This document shows, in pieces, positions 30,935 to 39,932 of a DNA stretch of 64,000 nucleotides; within the stretch, counting starts at the first letter, position 1; every line of letters starts with the position of its first letter. The DNA is from Gracilaria gracilis (Eukaryota; Rhodophyta; Florideophyceae; Gracilariales; Gracilariaceae): the NCBI GenBank assembly GCA_030374805.1, contig JARGSG010000012.1, forward strand, positions 372,001 to 436,000. Reading direction: 5' to 3'. The position numbers and the translations under genes were made by a program. Under the pieces are notes generated by a model. That model had not been told where the DNA came from. It saw only the letters and a list, made by a program, of their open reading frames with translations, and searched no databases.

Positions 30935-33900
30935 ATGGACAGTGGTAACGTCTTTGAAGAAGACATGGAGAAGCGAATGCCCTCTTTTCACAAGAATATC
31001 CGCCGTTTCTTCCGATTGCGAGATGAATATGCTGCAAAGGGGGAGGGGGGGGGTCGTCCTCGCGACGCGGGGTTCGCTGAACTCATCGACTGGTGCGCCG
31101 AGAACTACATGGATGTACCAGAAGCGAGGTTAATGTTTGAGGAGTCCACTTTTACGAAGAATCTCCATAATTTGGCCACACATCAACTACGTGCCAGTGT
31201 CGTGGGGAAGGGTCCAATTCAACAGCAATACAATCGTTGCTGTCATATGGATCGTACAGACGATGACGAAGACCAACGTCCGAGGGATCTCTTCGTTCTT
31301 CTACTCGAAAAAGGTGTGTTCCTTCCGCTGAGAAGCCTGAACAATCACATCTTCTCTACTATAAAAGGTAAACAGTTTCAGGTGGAGCGACCGGCGACTC
31401 GTTTCGAGGCTGTTCTCTTTATGTCCATGCTAGGACATATCATGAACGAGAAGGAAGAAAGGAGAATAGCTGCAAGATCAGATGTCCTTTCGAGAAGGCC
31501 ATTGAAAAGGAGACGTGCTCTGGAGGGAAACGAAGTCGCTCCGTACATACCAAGCTTGACGTCCTTCGAGAAGAGCAATTGTGAACGACTCGTGTTCGCA
31601 GTTTGTGAGGTTGTTTATGCCTGGGATATCTTCGCGAGGTTCATCGGGTATCCTAATGCTGACGATATGCTCCGTCCTTATATATTTATGGACTTGCAGT
31701 CGTTAACGTACCGGGTTCTTAAATCTCGAGAAGATGGATACGCTCCTCCATCGCAAAGTACGCGTATAGAGAGGGGTGTAGTTCCACAACCAGACATCGG
31801 AGGGTTTCCACAATCTCTCGATAATGAACTGGATGGAAATCTCCGACTTTTGGCTGCAGAGTTTCTGAATGATATAGAAACTATATGCACGCACAATTGT
31901 CTGTATGAGATGGAGCGGAAGCGTATCGGGGAGTGGATCATGTTTGACCAGATGAGACCAGATATGCACCGTAGGGCTGAGAATCCCAACCACAAAAGAG
32001 ATGAAAAGCTACCGGAAAGATTCGATAAGCTCTCGGATACTTTATGGGAACCCATACAGCGCAAGCGACAGTCCGTGGGTTATGAGGTGGGTGTGCTCCA
32101 GGGCCCTGGAGAGAGCTCGGTACCGCAACCTACTCGCAGTACTGACGAAATTGTCAACCTCGTAAGCTCTGATGATGATGATTTCGAGTCCCCGAGACCA
32201 TCGGGAACACAGGCTGTTGGATATAGTGAAAGTGAAACAGGCATCGAACCACCTATGAAAGGGATGTCTAATGTGGTGAAGAGCTTAATGAACACGGTGT
32301 GGGAAGGATTCAAAAAGTCGTACTTCGCAGCATACAATTGCGAAATGAAAAGCCTTGGTGTCACACACCAGACTCTGGGTGTGGAGAGCGCTATCGAATG
32401 GGGAGAAGCGCAACTGGTGCTCACGGACCCCCCTTTCAATACACGGAGAAAGAGGGTGAAGCGAAACAGTGGACATGATGTGTTGACTGAAGAGGATATG
32501 ATCGATACTGCAGAAGCCACTGATTCGGTGCTTCGTCCGGGCGGTCATTTCATCATATTCTGCAGCATGGAGCAGTTCCCCCAATGGTTCAAGATTCTAC
32601 GTGAGACACCGTGCCAACAGAATCAGAACAAACCAGCGTTCCGGGTTGACCCTCATCCGATGGTATTCATTCGTGATGCCGCTAACCTCAACTGGGATCC
32701 GTCGAAGAAGGTGGGATTACAACCACTGACGAAGTATGCCATACATGGAGTCAAACTTGGGCTCTCGAACCAAGAACAGGCCAGTATGACTCCGTTGGAG
32801 CCTGCTGGATTAGTACCGAGCAGTTTCCCAGCCACGAAGAATGTCCTCGATCATGTCCCTAAACCTGGAAGAGGGGAAGGGTTGGTATGGAGAGTGAAGG
32901 AAAAAGGCAGTTCCACATTCACGAGCCAGTTAATTCGACCGGAGCAGAAGGCAAGAATATTCATGGGCGAGTTGATTGCTCGTTTTACGAAGCCCGGCGA
33001 CCTCGTTGCTGACTTCTTTTCTGGAACCTTCTCGACTGGAGTGGCCTGTGTTTTACTCCCCGAAAGCAGAAAGTTCCTGGGCTGTGAGAAGGACGAAGCA
33101 TGCTTTACTCATGCGAAAGCCTTCGCGACCCTGGAATTTTGCAAGATGCTTCACGATGGCGACACTGACATCGTCCTGGATCAAAAAGTGGTGGATGCGG
33201 CATCCAAAGTCCACGACCGTGTCCTATCCACTTATAAAAGGGCACGGGCGGAATGGACTGCCCCCCCGGGGTATCCACCTTATCAGACGCTCCCTCGTCA
33301 CATCCTACAATTCGTGGAGGCTTTTTGTGGGGCACCCGGACTCGTAGAAGAATGTGTGGATAAGAATATGGATGAATGGAGCTCTTCACATCGAGGTGCA
33401 CTGCATTTTATGTGTCCGTATACCCTTCTGGTTGTTGATGCAACGAGATACCGTCTACGAATTGGTCCATCTGACATCAAGCACCCTAAGGTTGGCAGAG
33501 GTGTGTTCACTACGGGCATGATATCCGAAGGTGAGACCTTTTGCTACTTCTACGGGACTCTGGTGTATTCAGATCTCTCTGGTAGAACGGAGAGACACAC
33601 GACGTACGGATCGGGAATTCTTGGGGCTACCCCTCGGAGATACAAGTTGTTCTCCATGATGGTGACTGTAGGAGGCCGAGAGTTTTTAAGCTTGAAGAAC
33701 CGGCCTGGTGAAGGGCGAGATTCGAAAGAGAGCGAGGTATATATTGTCCCCGCTCCTTTTTGTATAGCAGGCTATATTAACGATGCTGGATACCATGCTG
33801 GAGATGAGGACCTAGCACTGCCGAGGTCGGAAAGGAAGCGAAGCCCAAATGTGATAATTCGTGAGGCCAGACCCGTCATACAGTCGAAGTCCGAACTTAT

Positions 33901-34042
33901 GAAGTATACACTTCTTCGAGTTACGGCTAAGAGACAGATAGAAGTTGGTGAGGAGCTCTATGTCAGTTATTGTGCGGAGTACAATTGGGATTGGGCTCTC
34001 ACTCTTGATCACGCTGAGGAAGATGGGTGGTTGCGAAGTTGA
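30935..34042 (+). CDS. beta-class DNA adenine methyltransferase fused to SET domain (element A)
   Basis: The product (1035 aa) starts MDSGNVFEEDMEKRMPSF; longer in-frame N-termini run through the promoter arm and are rejected. Residues about 1-480 are unrecognised. The methyltransferase has motif IV LVLTDPPFNTRR (about 494-505), typical of N6-adenine or N4-cytosine enzymes, and, further on, motifs X/I in FTKPGDLVADFFSGTFSTG (about 685-703), the beta-class order. Residues about 840-1025 form a SET domain: GRGVFTTG (about 854), YINDAGY (the usual N-H replaced by N-D), SPNVI, and GEELYVSY (about 1005). SET domains methylate protein lysines. The fusion would put DNA and protein methylation on one polypeptide, presumably nuclear. 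The element C copy (54949-57852) keeps all motifs. Confidence 0.8.
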   Translation: MDSGNVFEEDMEKRMPSFHKNIRRFFRLRDEYAAKGEGGGRPRDAGFAELIDWCAENYMDVPEARLMFEESTFTKNLHNLATHQLRASVVGKGPIQQQYNRCCHMDRTDDDEDQRPRDLFVLLLEKGVFLPLRSLNNHIFSTIKGKQFQVERPATRFEAVLFMSMLGHIMNEKEERRIAARSDVLSRRPLKRRRALEGNEVAPYIPSLTSFEKSNCERLVFAVCEVVYAWDIFARFIGYPNADDMLRPYIFMDLQSLTYRVLKSREDGYAPPSQSTRIERGVVPQPDIGGFPQSLDNELDGNLRLLAAEFLNDIETICTHNCLYEMERKRIGEWIMFDQMRPDMHRRAENPNHKRDEKLPERFDKLSDTLWEPIQRKRQSVGYEVGVLQGPGESSVPQPTRSTDEIVNLVSSDDDDFESPRPSGTQAVGYSESETGIEPPMKGMSNVVKSLMNTVWEGFKKSYFAAYNCEMKSLGVTHQTLGVESAIEWGEAQLVLTDPPFNTRRKRVKRNSGHDVLTEEDMIDTAEATDSVLRPGGHFIIFCSMEQFPQWFKILRETPCQQNQNKPAFRVDPHPMVFIRDAANLNWDPSKKVGLQPLTKYAIHGVKLGLSNQEQASMTPLEPAGLVPSSFPATKNVLDHVPKPGRGEGLVWRVKEKGSSTFTSQLIRPEQKARIFMGELIARFTKPGDLVADFFSGTFSTGVACVLLPESRKFLGCEKDEACFTHAKAFATLEFCKMLHDGDTDIVLDQKVVDAASKVHDRVLSTYKRARAEWTAPPGYPPYQTLPRHILQFVEAFCGAPGLVEECVDKNMDEWSSSHRGALHFMCPYTLLVVDATRYRLRIGPSDIKHPKVGRGVFTTGMISEGETFCYFYGTLVYSDLSGRTERHTTYGSGILGATPRRYKLFSMMVTVGGREFLSLKNRPGEGRDSKESEVYIVPAPFCIAGYINDAGYHAGDEDLALPRSERKRSPNVIIREARPVIQSKSELMKYTLLRVTAKRQIEVGEELYVSYCAEYNWDWALTLDHAEEDGWLRS

Positions 34043-34265
34043 TAGGCAACTTCCTTTGTGTAGCTGCACGATTTGTAGTTTCCAATGATTTACACAAGTT
34101 CTGTAAACTGACCGTTATTGATTCCGCTTTTCCAATCTTCCTACTCCCTTTCGGGTCCAACCATCCTCGCTCTCTCACATCGTTCCCCGAATCCCCTTTA
34201 ATCTCCAATCCCTTTGTCTTCCGTGTTCCCTTTCCTCAACTTGGGCATTGGTATCAATTAACAAC

Positions 34266-34745
34266 ATGGTGGACAAGGCAAGAACGCGGGGCACCCAGCC
34301 GCGCAAGAAGCCTGTAGGGAAGAAGAAGAAACTTGGTGAGGATAACAGAGGTTCAACACGAGTGGCTGCTAAGACAACGCCACGTCACTCACCTGCAGCG
34401 AGGGCCAACCATGGGCCTAACCCCACCGTTGGTCACCGCTATTCTCGCCGCAAAGGTACCTCTGCGAACACTAGCGATGTACGTCAAAGCAGGCCATCGC
34501 CGAGCTCCCCAACGCGGTCCACTGGCAACGTTGAGCGAAATCCCAACTTTGAAGGTATTGCACCCGTTCCGAAAGCTCGAGAACTGGCAGATTCGTTGAC
34601 AAGGGATATTGTGGAAAAGGCTCGAGTTTCAGAAGAGGAACAAGAGCATGTCCGTGTGTCTGAACTGGAAAGTAGTCCCACTGCAAGAGACCTACAACGG
34701 AGTGTGGGCGATCCCACAACCATTCCACAGCCATCACCATTTTAG
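34266..34745 (+). CDS. N-terminal part of coiled-coil protein CC2 (element A)
   Basis: The product (159 aa) starts MVDKARTRGTQPRKKP and is basic, Ser/Thr/Pro-rich and probably disordered, like the first 170 residues of the CC2 copy in element C. It ends at a TAG that is in the same frame as the main CC2 frame starting just beyond it, so CC2 in element A is split once. Either this copy is damaged or the two parts are made separately. Confidence 0.55.
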   Translation: MVDKARTRGTQPRKKPVGKKKKLGEDNRGSTRVAAKTTPRHSPAARANHGPNPTVGHRYSRRKGTSANTSDVRQSRPSPSSPTRSTGNVERNPNFEGIAPVPKARELADSLTRDIVEKARVSEEEQEHVRVSELESSPTARDLQRSVGDPTTIPQPSPF

Positions 34746-34769
34746 ACGCGAAGGGCATCTACAGCTACA

Positions 34770-36557
34770 TTGAAGCCCCGAAGGGTCGGCATACAGCGGG
34801 TGGGAAGGGGAAACCCTCGGAACTCGAATTTGTCGGGGCGAAAAAGGCTCAGAGAGGAGAACTCTGAGCGGCGTGAGGCTGACACTGCGGACAATGCGGA
34901 TAGTGCAGGGGATGAAATAACACCAGTATATCGTGCAATGAAGAGGACTCTAACCTCTACTGTTCCACGAAGAACAGAAGTAGATGGAGTACAGGGAACA
35001 AGGGAGGTACATGAAGTGGAGGAGGAGGAGGAAGAACACAGGGGAACTGTCGAGAAAGAAATCACGTCTTCTGGAAACCATAGAGATTTGCTGAAAGAAA
35101 TCAATAGCTTAAAAGCAAAGGTGAAGAAGTTGGAGGAGGATTTGATGATACGGGGAATCCTTGTAAAGGTTGCGCAAGAGCAGAGCACAGCCTTGAAGAC
35201 TAAGCTTGACGAGAAAGAACTGGTGATTGAAGGGTTACGTGGAGCATTGAAGCAGGAGGGCAGTAACACTTCCCGTACCGGTGAACCCGGCCGAACCGGA
35301 CGAAGGAAGCATCGAATCGCTGTAAGCGATGCGTTTCGAGGGGTTGCGCGAGGAGTGTATCACAATATGTTGACTTGGGCCAGGAGAGAGACCAGTGAAC
35401 TGTGTTTTGAAGGTGAGAAACCTTCAAGGAATTGGATCAATCGAGCTGAGAAATTGGAGGGAGCGACGGGGAATGGAGAAGGAATAATTCGAGACGAGGG
35501 GGATGGTGTCGCGATGGTTCCCAAGAATCCTGTGGAGCTCCTCGCCAGTTTCGGTATGTTTACACCATCTGTTGAAGGTGGTGCGGATGCGCTGCTGAAG
35601 ACTATGGTACAGAGTGAGTTGAAAGAAGTGAGTTGGGAAGGAATTAGACAGGCCTCTCTCACAGAAAGATGCACGTTAGAAGTGTGTGCGGATATGTGTC
35701 TAAGGCAGAGAATGAAGCAGACATTGAGTGACGTTGTGGGGGTGCGAAAGAGAAATACAAGGGATAAATTGTTTTTGTTGTTGGGTTATGATCTAATATG
35801 GAGAAGAACGAAAGTGGTGGAAGAAAATGCCGATGAAGTTGAACAGCAGCTGAGGGAAGCACAAGAGAACATCTTGCGACTTGGTGCGAATGGAACCCCC
35901 ACCACGTCATGGTGGCGGAAAGCTCCGCTTGATCGTCTGAAGTACTCGAAGGCTGAGAATGACGGGGATGAAATGGATACGAACGACCAGGACTTGTTTT
36001 TCAGAAACACCGTAGGCGTAGAAGTGTTGAAGGAGTTCATTGGGTATGATGTTGAGGATAAAGAAGAAGGGACATTAGTGGATGGCACGATACTCACACT
36101 TGCACGCTTAGACGCCTGGATTCTGACCGTTGTCACTCTTGTTACTGCTCAATCTCCGAGAGGTGGGCAAAGGCAGAAACAGTTCGCGAAGAAGTATGCT
36201 GAGTTATTACCTCTCTGTTTGAAAGAGTTGTTGGAAGATGTGCGGCAACATGTACAGAGAGGTCATTCCAGCGAGTTCCATCACTATGGGAGTGCAGCAC
36301 ATGAATGGACTGGAGTGCTGGGGAATGATATGAGGGAGGCTACGATAGCGTTTCGAATGCCATCGAGCGGAAAGATATACCTAACGTTGCGTGAACGTTT
36401 CTTCGTTGAGAATGTGAGCAAGAGATTGGGGTCTGTTACAGATTGTTTTATCGGAGAGTGTGAGGAAAGGGACATGGATTTCAAGGAGATGGGTTTTGGA
36501 AGTAGCACACCACTGGGGAGAGGATTGCAACGTGGGGAAAATGAACAAGAAGAATGA
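34770..36557 (+). CDS. coiled-coil protein CC2, main part (element A), function unknown
   Basis: About 595 residues are open. A strong coiled coil (EINSLKAKVKKLEEDL and the following heptads) lies near residues 105-165, followed by a conserved globular region with AVSDAFRGVARGVYHNML and a C-terminal region AATIAF-like segment ending in an acidic tail. The element C homologue (52555-54756) is similar throughout. No known domain was recognised. The large conserved region after the coiled coil suggests a real fold. The gene follows the methyltransferase/SET gene on the same strand and ends only 11 bases from the convergent transposase stop. No ATG opens this part; see the split noted for the N-terminal piece. 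Confidence 0.6.
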   Translation: MKPRRVGIQRVGRGNPRNSNLSGRKRLREENSERREADTADNADSAGDEITPVYRAMKRTLTSTVPRRTEVDGVQGTREVHEVEEEEEEHRGTVEKEITSSGNHRDLLKEINSLKAKVKKLEEDLMIRGILVKVAQEQSTALKTKLDEKELVIEGLRGALKQEGSNTSRTGEPGRTGRRKHRIAVSDAFRGVARGVYHNMLTWARRETSELCFEGEKPSRNWINRAEKLEGATGNGEGIIRDEGDGVAMVPKNPVELLASFGMFTPSVEGGADALLKTMVQSELKEVSWEGIRQASLTERCTLEVCADMCLRQRMKQTLSDVVGVRKRNTRDKLFLLLGYDLIWRRTKVVEENADEVEQQLREAQENILRLGANGTPTTSWWRKAPLDRLKYSKAENDGDEMDTNDQDLFFRNTVGVEVLKEFIGYDVEDKEEGTLVDGTILTLARLDAWILTVVTLVTAQSPRGGQRQKQFAKKYAELLPLCLKELLEDVRQHVQRGHSSEFHHYGSAAHEWTGVLGNDMREATIAFRMPSSGKIYLTLRERFFVENVSKRLGSVTDCFIGECEERDMDFKEMGFGSSTPLGRGLQRGENEQEE

Positions 36558-36568
36558 CAGGGAATCTT

Positions 36569-39500
36569 TTACTGTTCTACTTCTATACGGGGTTCTTCGG
36601 GTTCAGTTGGGTTTTGAACAGGCTCATGATAAAACCTATTGATGTAGAATCGATGTTGGAACCATTGGAGTGTAGGAGAAAATGGCTGGGCTGGATAATT
36701 AGAACGAACTATATGTACTGTTCCCTGTATTGCTGAACCCGGAACCATCCCATACCAAGGGGTGAGGTGTTCTGAGCTCTTTAGTTTTGAATGGGCAGGG
36801 AAGGGCACAGTGTGATTTTCTTCATCACTTGTAGCCCAACGTAAAGATATGCATTGCAAAACATTGTCCAAAGCTGTTGCGGGAGGCAATACCTCAAAAT
36901 ACCGAACGAATGCCACTTCTGGAACAGGGCCCGAGTATTCGAGAACAGAGACACGAACAAGAGCGACTACTTGAGCAACCCATGTTGCACCTTTTTCTCC
37001 TTTCACCAAGATGGTCGAGAATTTTGGCTTCCTGCTCGGTCCGAAAGCTGGAGAGGAAAAAACCCTTTGGTTGACAGGGTACTTGTTTCTACCTAGGACG
37101 ACAGAATTGGACGAGGCCTCAAAATGTCGTAGAACGGGAACCATACCACCTCTTACAACTGCTGAGTTCACGAGCGTTATCCTGATCTTCTCCGGAAAGT
37201 GGGATATGGAGTTATCTTCGAGCGTCTCCTCAACCAGGCTGAGGAACGGTGGAAGTGCTTGTTCTCCAATTTGGTCTAGAATGGAGATTGTATCATTATC
37301 CTGGACGTCCTTCTTAATATCAGATAGCGTCAGTGAAGATGAGGAGAGCCGCCTCACGTAGTGTCGAAGTTGTCCCATGGTTATCGAACGACCCCTCTTC
37401 GTAAATCGAGGAAGTTGAATAGAAGGCATTGGGTAAGCGTATGGGGCGCGTGACCTGCCTTCTTCGAGATTATCACCAATCCATTTCTTTCTCACATTTT
37501 CATGATCGATAGAGCGAATGGTTTCCTCTACAGCCGTGGCCCTTCTCCTCGACGTCCTCCGATAATGCCTTTTAAATAAGAGGTGGGCATGCTCATATAT
37601 CCCTGCATCGTAGTATTGGATACCTCCGAGACGTCTGATATCCTCGACGAGATGGTCAAGAAGATGAAACTTCAACGTTCCAAGTCTAGAGGGGTGGAAA
37701 TCGGCTAATGTTCTGGTCGTACATTGTTTGAAGGCTGTAATCTGGGCCTGGAGAGCTGAGAGAGAGCTTTCGTTCCAGTGTGGTTCTCGATTGTACCTGA
37801 AAATGGCGCCGACCAAGTCTGAGTATTGTGTGAAGATGGTTGTGATAGGTGCTGTTTCATGTTCTCCACAACATGTATCAAAGAAAGCGCCTATGAATGG
37901 GAAAACCATGTCCAGTGCTTTGTAGTTCTTTGCCTCCAGCATTCCGCGTAGACCTTCGTTGGTGAATATACCGTTGAGAGACTTGCCTTTTTCTTGCGTA
38001 GAAAAGTCTATGTGCAAGCCTCTAGCGGGGAAGTCCCTTTCCATGGCAGCGAGGATGGCGTTTGCATGGTTTAGAAGTTGCGTGCGAACTGTTCGGAAGG
38101 AGCGCGGTGCAGATGCTCCTATGGTGGTTGACAGCGTGTGTGACTGAAGTCGCTCAATGGTGGCTGTTTTAATGAGCTTTGATATGCCAAGATGAAGGTT
38201 GTGCAACGGTTCGAAGGAAAAGAGGCTGTAAGGAGAAAGTCCTGGGATCAAACGAAGGATGAAAGGGCTTTCTAGAAAAGATGGGGTAATAGATACGGAG
38301 TTGGAGCGCATGAGAGATTCTGCCTGGGCTCTTCTGTCTCTTGCTCGACGGGGACGTCGTTCAAGGTCTTCTTGCTCTGCAATTTTCAAGACTGCGGAAT
38401 ATGTTTCCCTTAGTCGTTTCGTCTGGTTCTGTGTGCGCAAGGAGAAAGAGGTAGGCACATCACTGGATAAAGCTGAGCGGGGCACCTGGCATCTGTGACA
38501 GGGGCGTCCGGTCTTTGTGCCATGAAGAATAGACAGAATATCCTTTGCTTCAGGTATGTCTGCGCAGTAACTTGCCAACAGTGGATGGCATACCCGACGA
38601 ACTTTGTCTTTCCCGGTGAACTCAATTCCTTTCAATGCAAGGTTTAGAATAGGCTCTAGAATACGACGAAGGGAGTGATGCAGAATCTGCATCCTCGCAT
38701 CGCGGAGAGATTTGTTGGAGACGAAGGGCATGGCATCTGCATGCGACGAAGAAACGTCCTCCAGAGATGTAGGGAAGTACGCAACTACCGTGAGGTCCTC
38801 GCGGATACATTTGCGGCGTAGGTCGTCGGAAAAGTTGAGGAAAACGAGGTGAAGGGGATAGGCGGTGACCGAAGTTTGCTTTAGAGTTGTTGAAGACTTA
38901 TCGGTGTACACCTGCAGAAGACCTACGAAAGATTCACTGAAACTTATTTCTTGAGTATGCCAAACTATTCTATTATCCAAGGAGCCCATGACCACTTCCT
39001 TAAGCTTGGAGGTGGCGTCTCTTGCGAGAGTTGCGGACATGGGATGAGAAATTTTCGCGGAGTGGGTCTGGGGGATAGGATGGAAGAAGGTGTTTTCGGT
39101 GTTAGCCAACTCGAGCTGCTTGAGGAGGGTCTCAATTGGGTCTCTCGTGTAGAGGGTGGCGCTGAACTTACATCCTTCTGGGGAGATAGAGGTTCGTTTG
39201 AATCCATCGTTGGAAGCATATCGTTCGAAGATAGCGTTCTTGAGTTCCGTACAGCGCTTGGAACTGGTGATGGTTTCGTTGAAGCGCTTCTGCGAGAAGC
39301 GGGGGTTCCGAAGAAGACCAATGAGCTCGTCTGCCTCGCGGTGACCAAGGTTGGAGGCCACAGAAGCCAGACAGACGGTAAGATAATCCATGTGAAGAGC
39401 GCCGAGCGACTCTTCAGAAGGTGGAGGAGTAGAGTCGTTTCCAATTGAGGTTTCAAATGGTGGGGGAGAGGGTGACGGAGGTTTAGAACTCGACTCAATT

Positions 39501-39775
39501 CGGTCTGGTTCAGGAGGTTCCGGTGGAACGGAGACCTCCATTTCGTTGGGAGAGAAAGACTCCGCAATACGGCAGGGAGCTGTAACGGTTTCCGAAGAAG
39601 AAGCGTTTGGAGGTGGGGCAGATAACTTGAAACGCTTGCTCCTTCGAATGCTGTGCTCACCGTATGGAATGGCTTTGTGACGGTGAGGACACTGACTGAC
39701 GTGTCTTTGAAGCGACAACACTCCTCGCGCCATGAACGGACAACCGCGCTGTTTGTGTCTGCAGTAATAAACCAT
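36569..39775 (-). CDS. TNP2/KDZ-like DDE transposase with N-terminal zinc finger (element A)
   Basis: The product (1068 aa) should cut and join the element ends. It starts MVYYCRHKQRGCPF, a Cys/His zinc-finger-like module (C-x6-C...H-x4-C) that may bind the terminal repeats. The catalytic region shows CADIPEAKDIL (about residue 403, candidate first Asp), then HGTKTGRPCHRCQVP (a Cys knuckle typical of TNP2/Plavaka-type enzymes), FEPLHNLHLGISKLI (about 520, the 'D/E-x-LH...LG' region), and KFHLLDHLVEDI ... IYEHAH (about 726, candidate Glu) followed by RRTSRR. This layout fits CACTA/Plavaka/KDZ transposases; the exact subfamily is uncertain. It is intact in A. The element C copy is about 80% similar by eye. 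It ends beside the convergent CC2 gene. Confidence 0.75.
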   Translation of the reverse strand: MVYYCRHKQRGCPFMARGVLSLQRHVSQCPHRHKAIPYGEHSIRRSKRFKLSAPPPNASSSETVTAPCRIAESFSPNEMEVSVPPEPPEPDRIESSSKPPSPSPPPFETSIGNDSTPPPSEESLGALHMDYLTVCLASVASNLGHREADELIGLLRNPRFSQKRFNETITSSKRCTELKNAIFERYASNDGFKRTSISPEGCKFSATLYTRDPIETLLKQLELANTENTFFHPIPQTHSAKISHPMSATLARDATSKLKEVVMGSLDNRIVWHTQEISFSESFVGLLQVYTDKSSTTLKQTSVTAYPLHLVFLNFSDDLRRKCIREDLTVVAYFPTSLEDVSSSHADAMPFVSNKSLRDARMQILHHSLRRILEPILNLALKGIEFTGKDKVRRVCHPLLASYCADIPEAKDILSILHGTKTGRPCHRCQVPRSALSSDVPTSFSLRTQNQTKRLRETYSAVLKIAEQEDLERRPRRARDRRAQAESLMRSNSVSITPSFLESPFILRLIPGLSPYSLFSFEPLHNLHLGISKLIKTATIERLQSHTLSTTIGASAPRSFRTVRTQLLNHANAILAAMERDFPARGLHIDFSTQEKGKSLNGIFTNEGLRGMLEAKNYKALDMVFPFIGAFFDTCCGEHETAPITTIFTQYSDLVGAIFRYNREPHWNESSLSALQAQITAFKQCTTRTLADFHPSRLGTLKFHLLDHLVEDIRRLGGIQYYDAGIYEHAHLLFKRHYRRTSRRRATAVEETIRSIDHENVRKKWIGDNLEEGRSRAPYAYPMPSIQLPRFTKRGRSITMGQLRHYVRRLSSSSLTLSDIKKDVQDNDTISILDQIGEQALPPFLSLVEETLEDNSISHFPEKIRITLVNSAVVRGGMVPVLRHFEASSNSVVLGRNKYPVNQRVFSSPAFGPSRKPKFSTILVKGEKGATWVAQVVALVRVSVLEYSGPVPEVAFVRYFEVLPPATALDNVLQCISLRWATSDEENHTVPFPAHSKLKSSEHLTPWYGMVPGSAIQGTVHIVRSNYPAQPFSPTLQWFQHRFYINRFYHEPVQNPTEPEEPRIEVEQ

Positions 39776-39932
39776 ATTGGAGGGAAAGGGGTGAGAGAAG
39801 AGGAAGGGAACAAGCACGGAAGGGAAGCGGAAGACGGAAGGACGGTGGAGAGGACATCCTGCCGAGGACAGGGGAAGGAGTGGAGAATAGATTTGAGTTC
39901 AAATCACGTGCTTTCGTTCAAAAGGGGAACGC

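Noticed and set aside
34743-34772. Intron joining the two CC2 parts in element A
   Set aside because: The two parts are in the same frame with a single stop between and no donor or acceptor consensus; the element C copy reads straight through.
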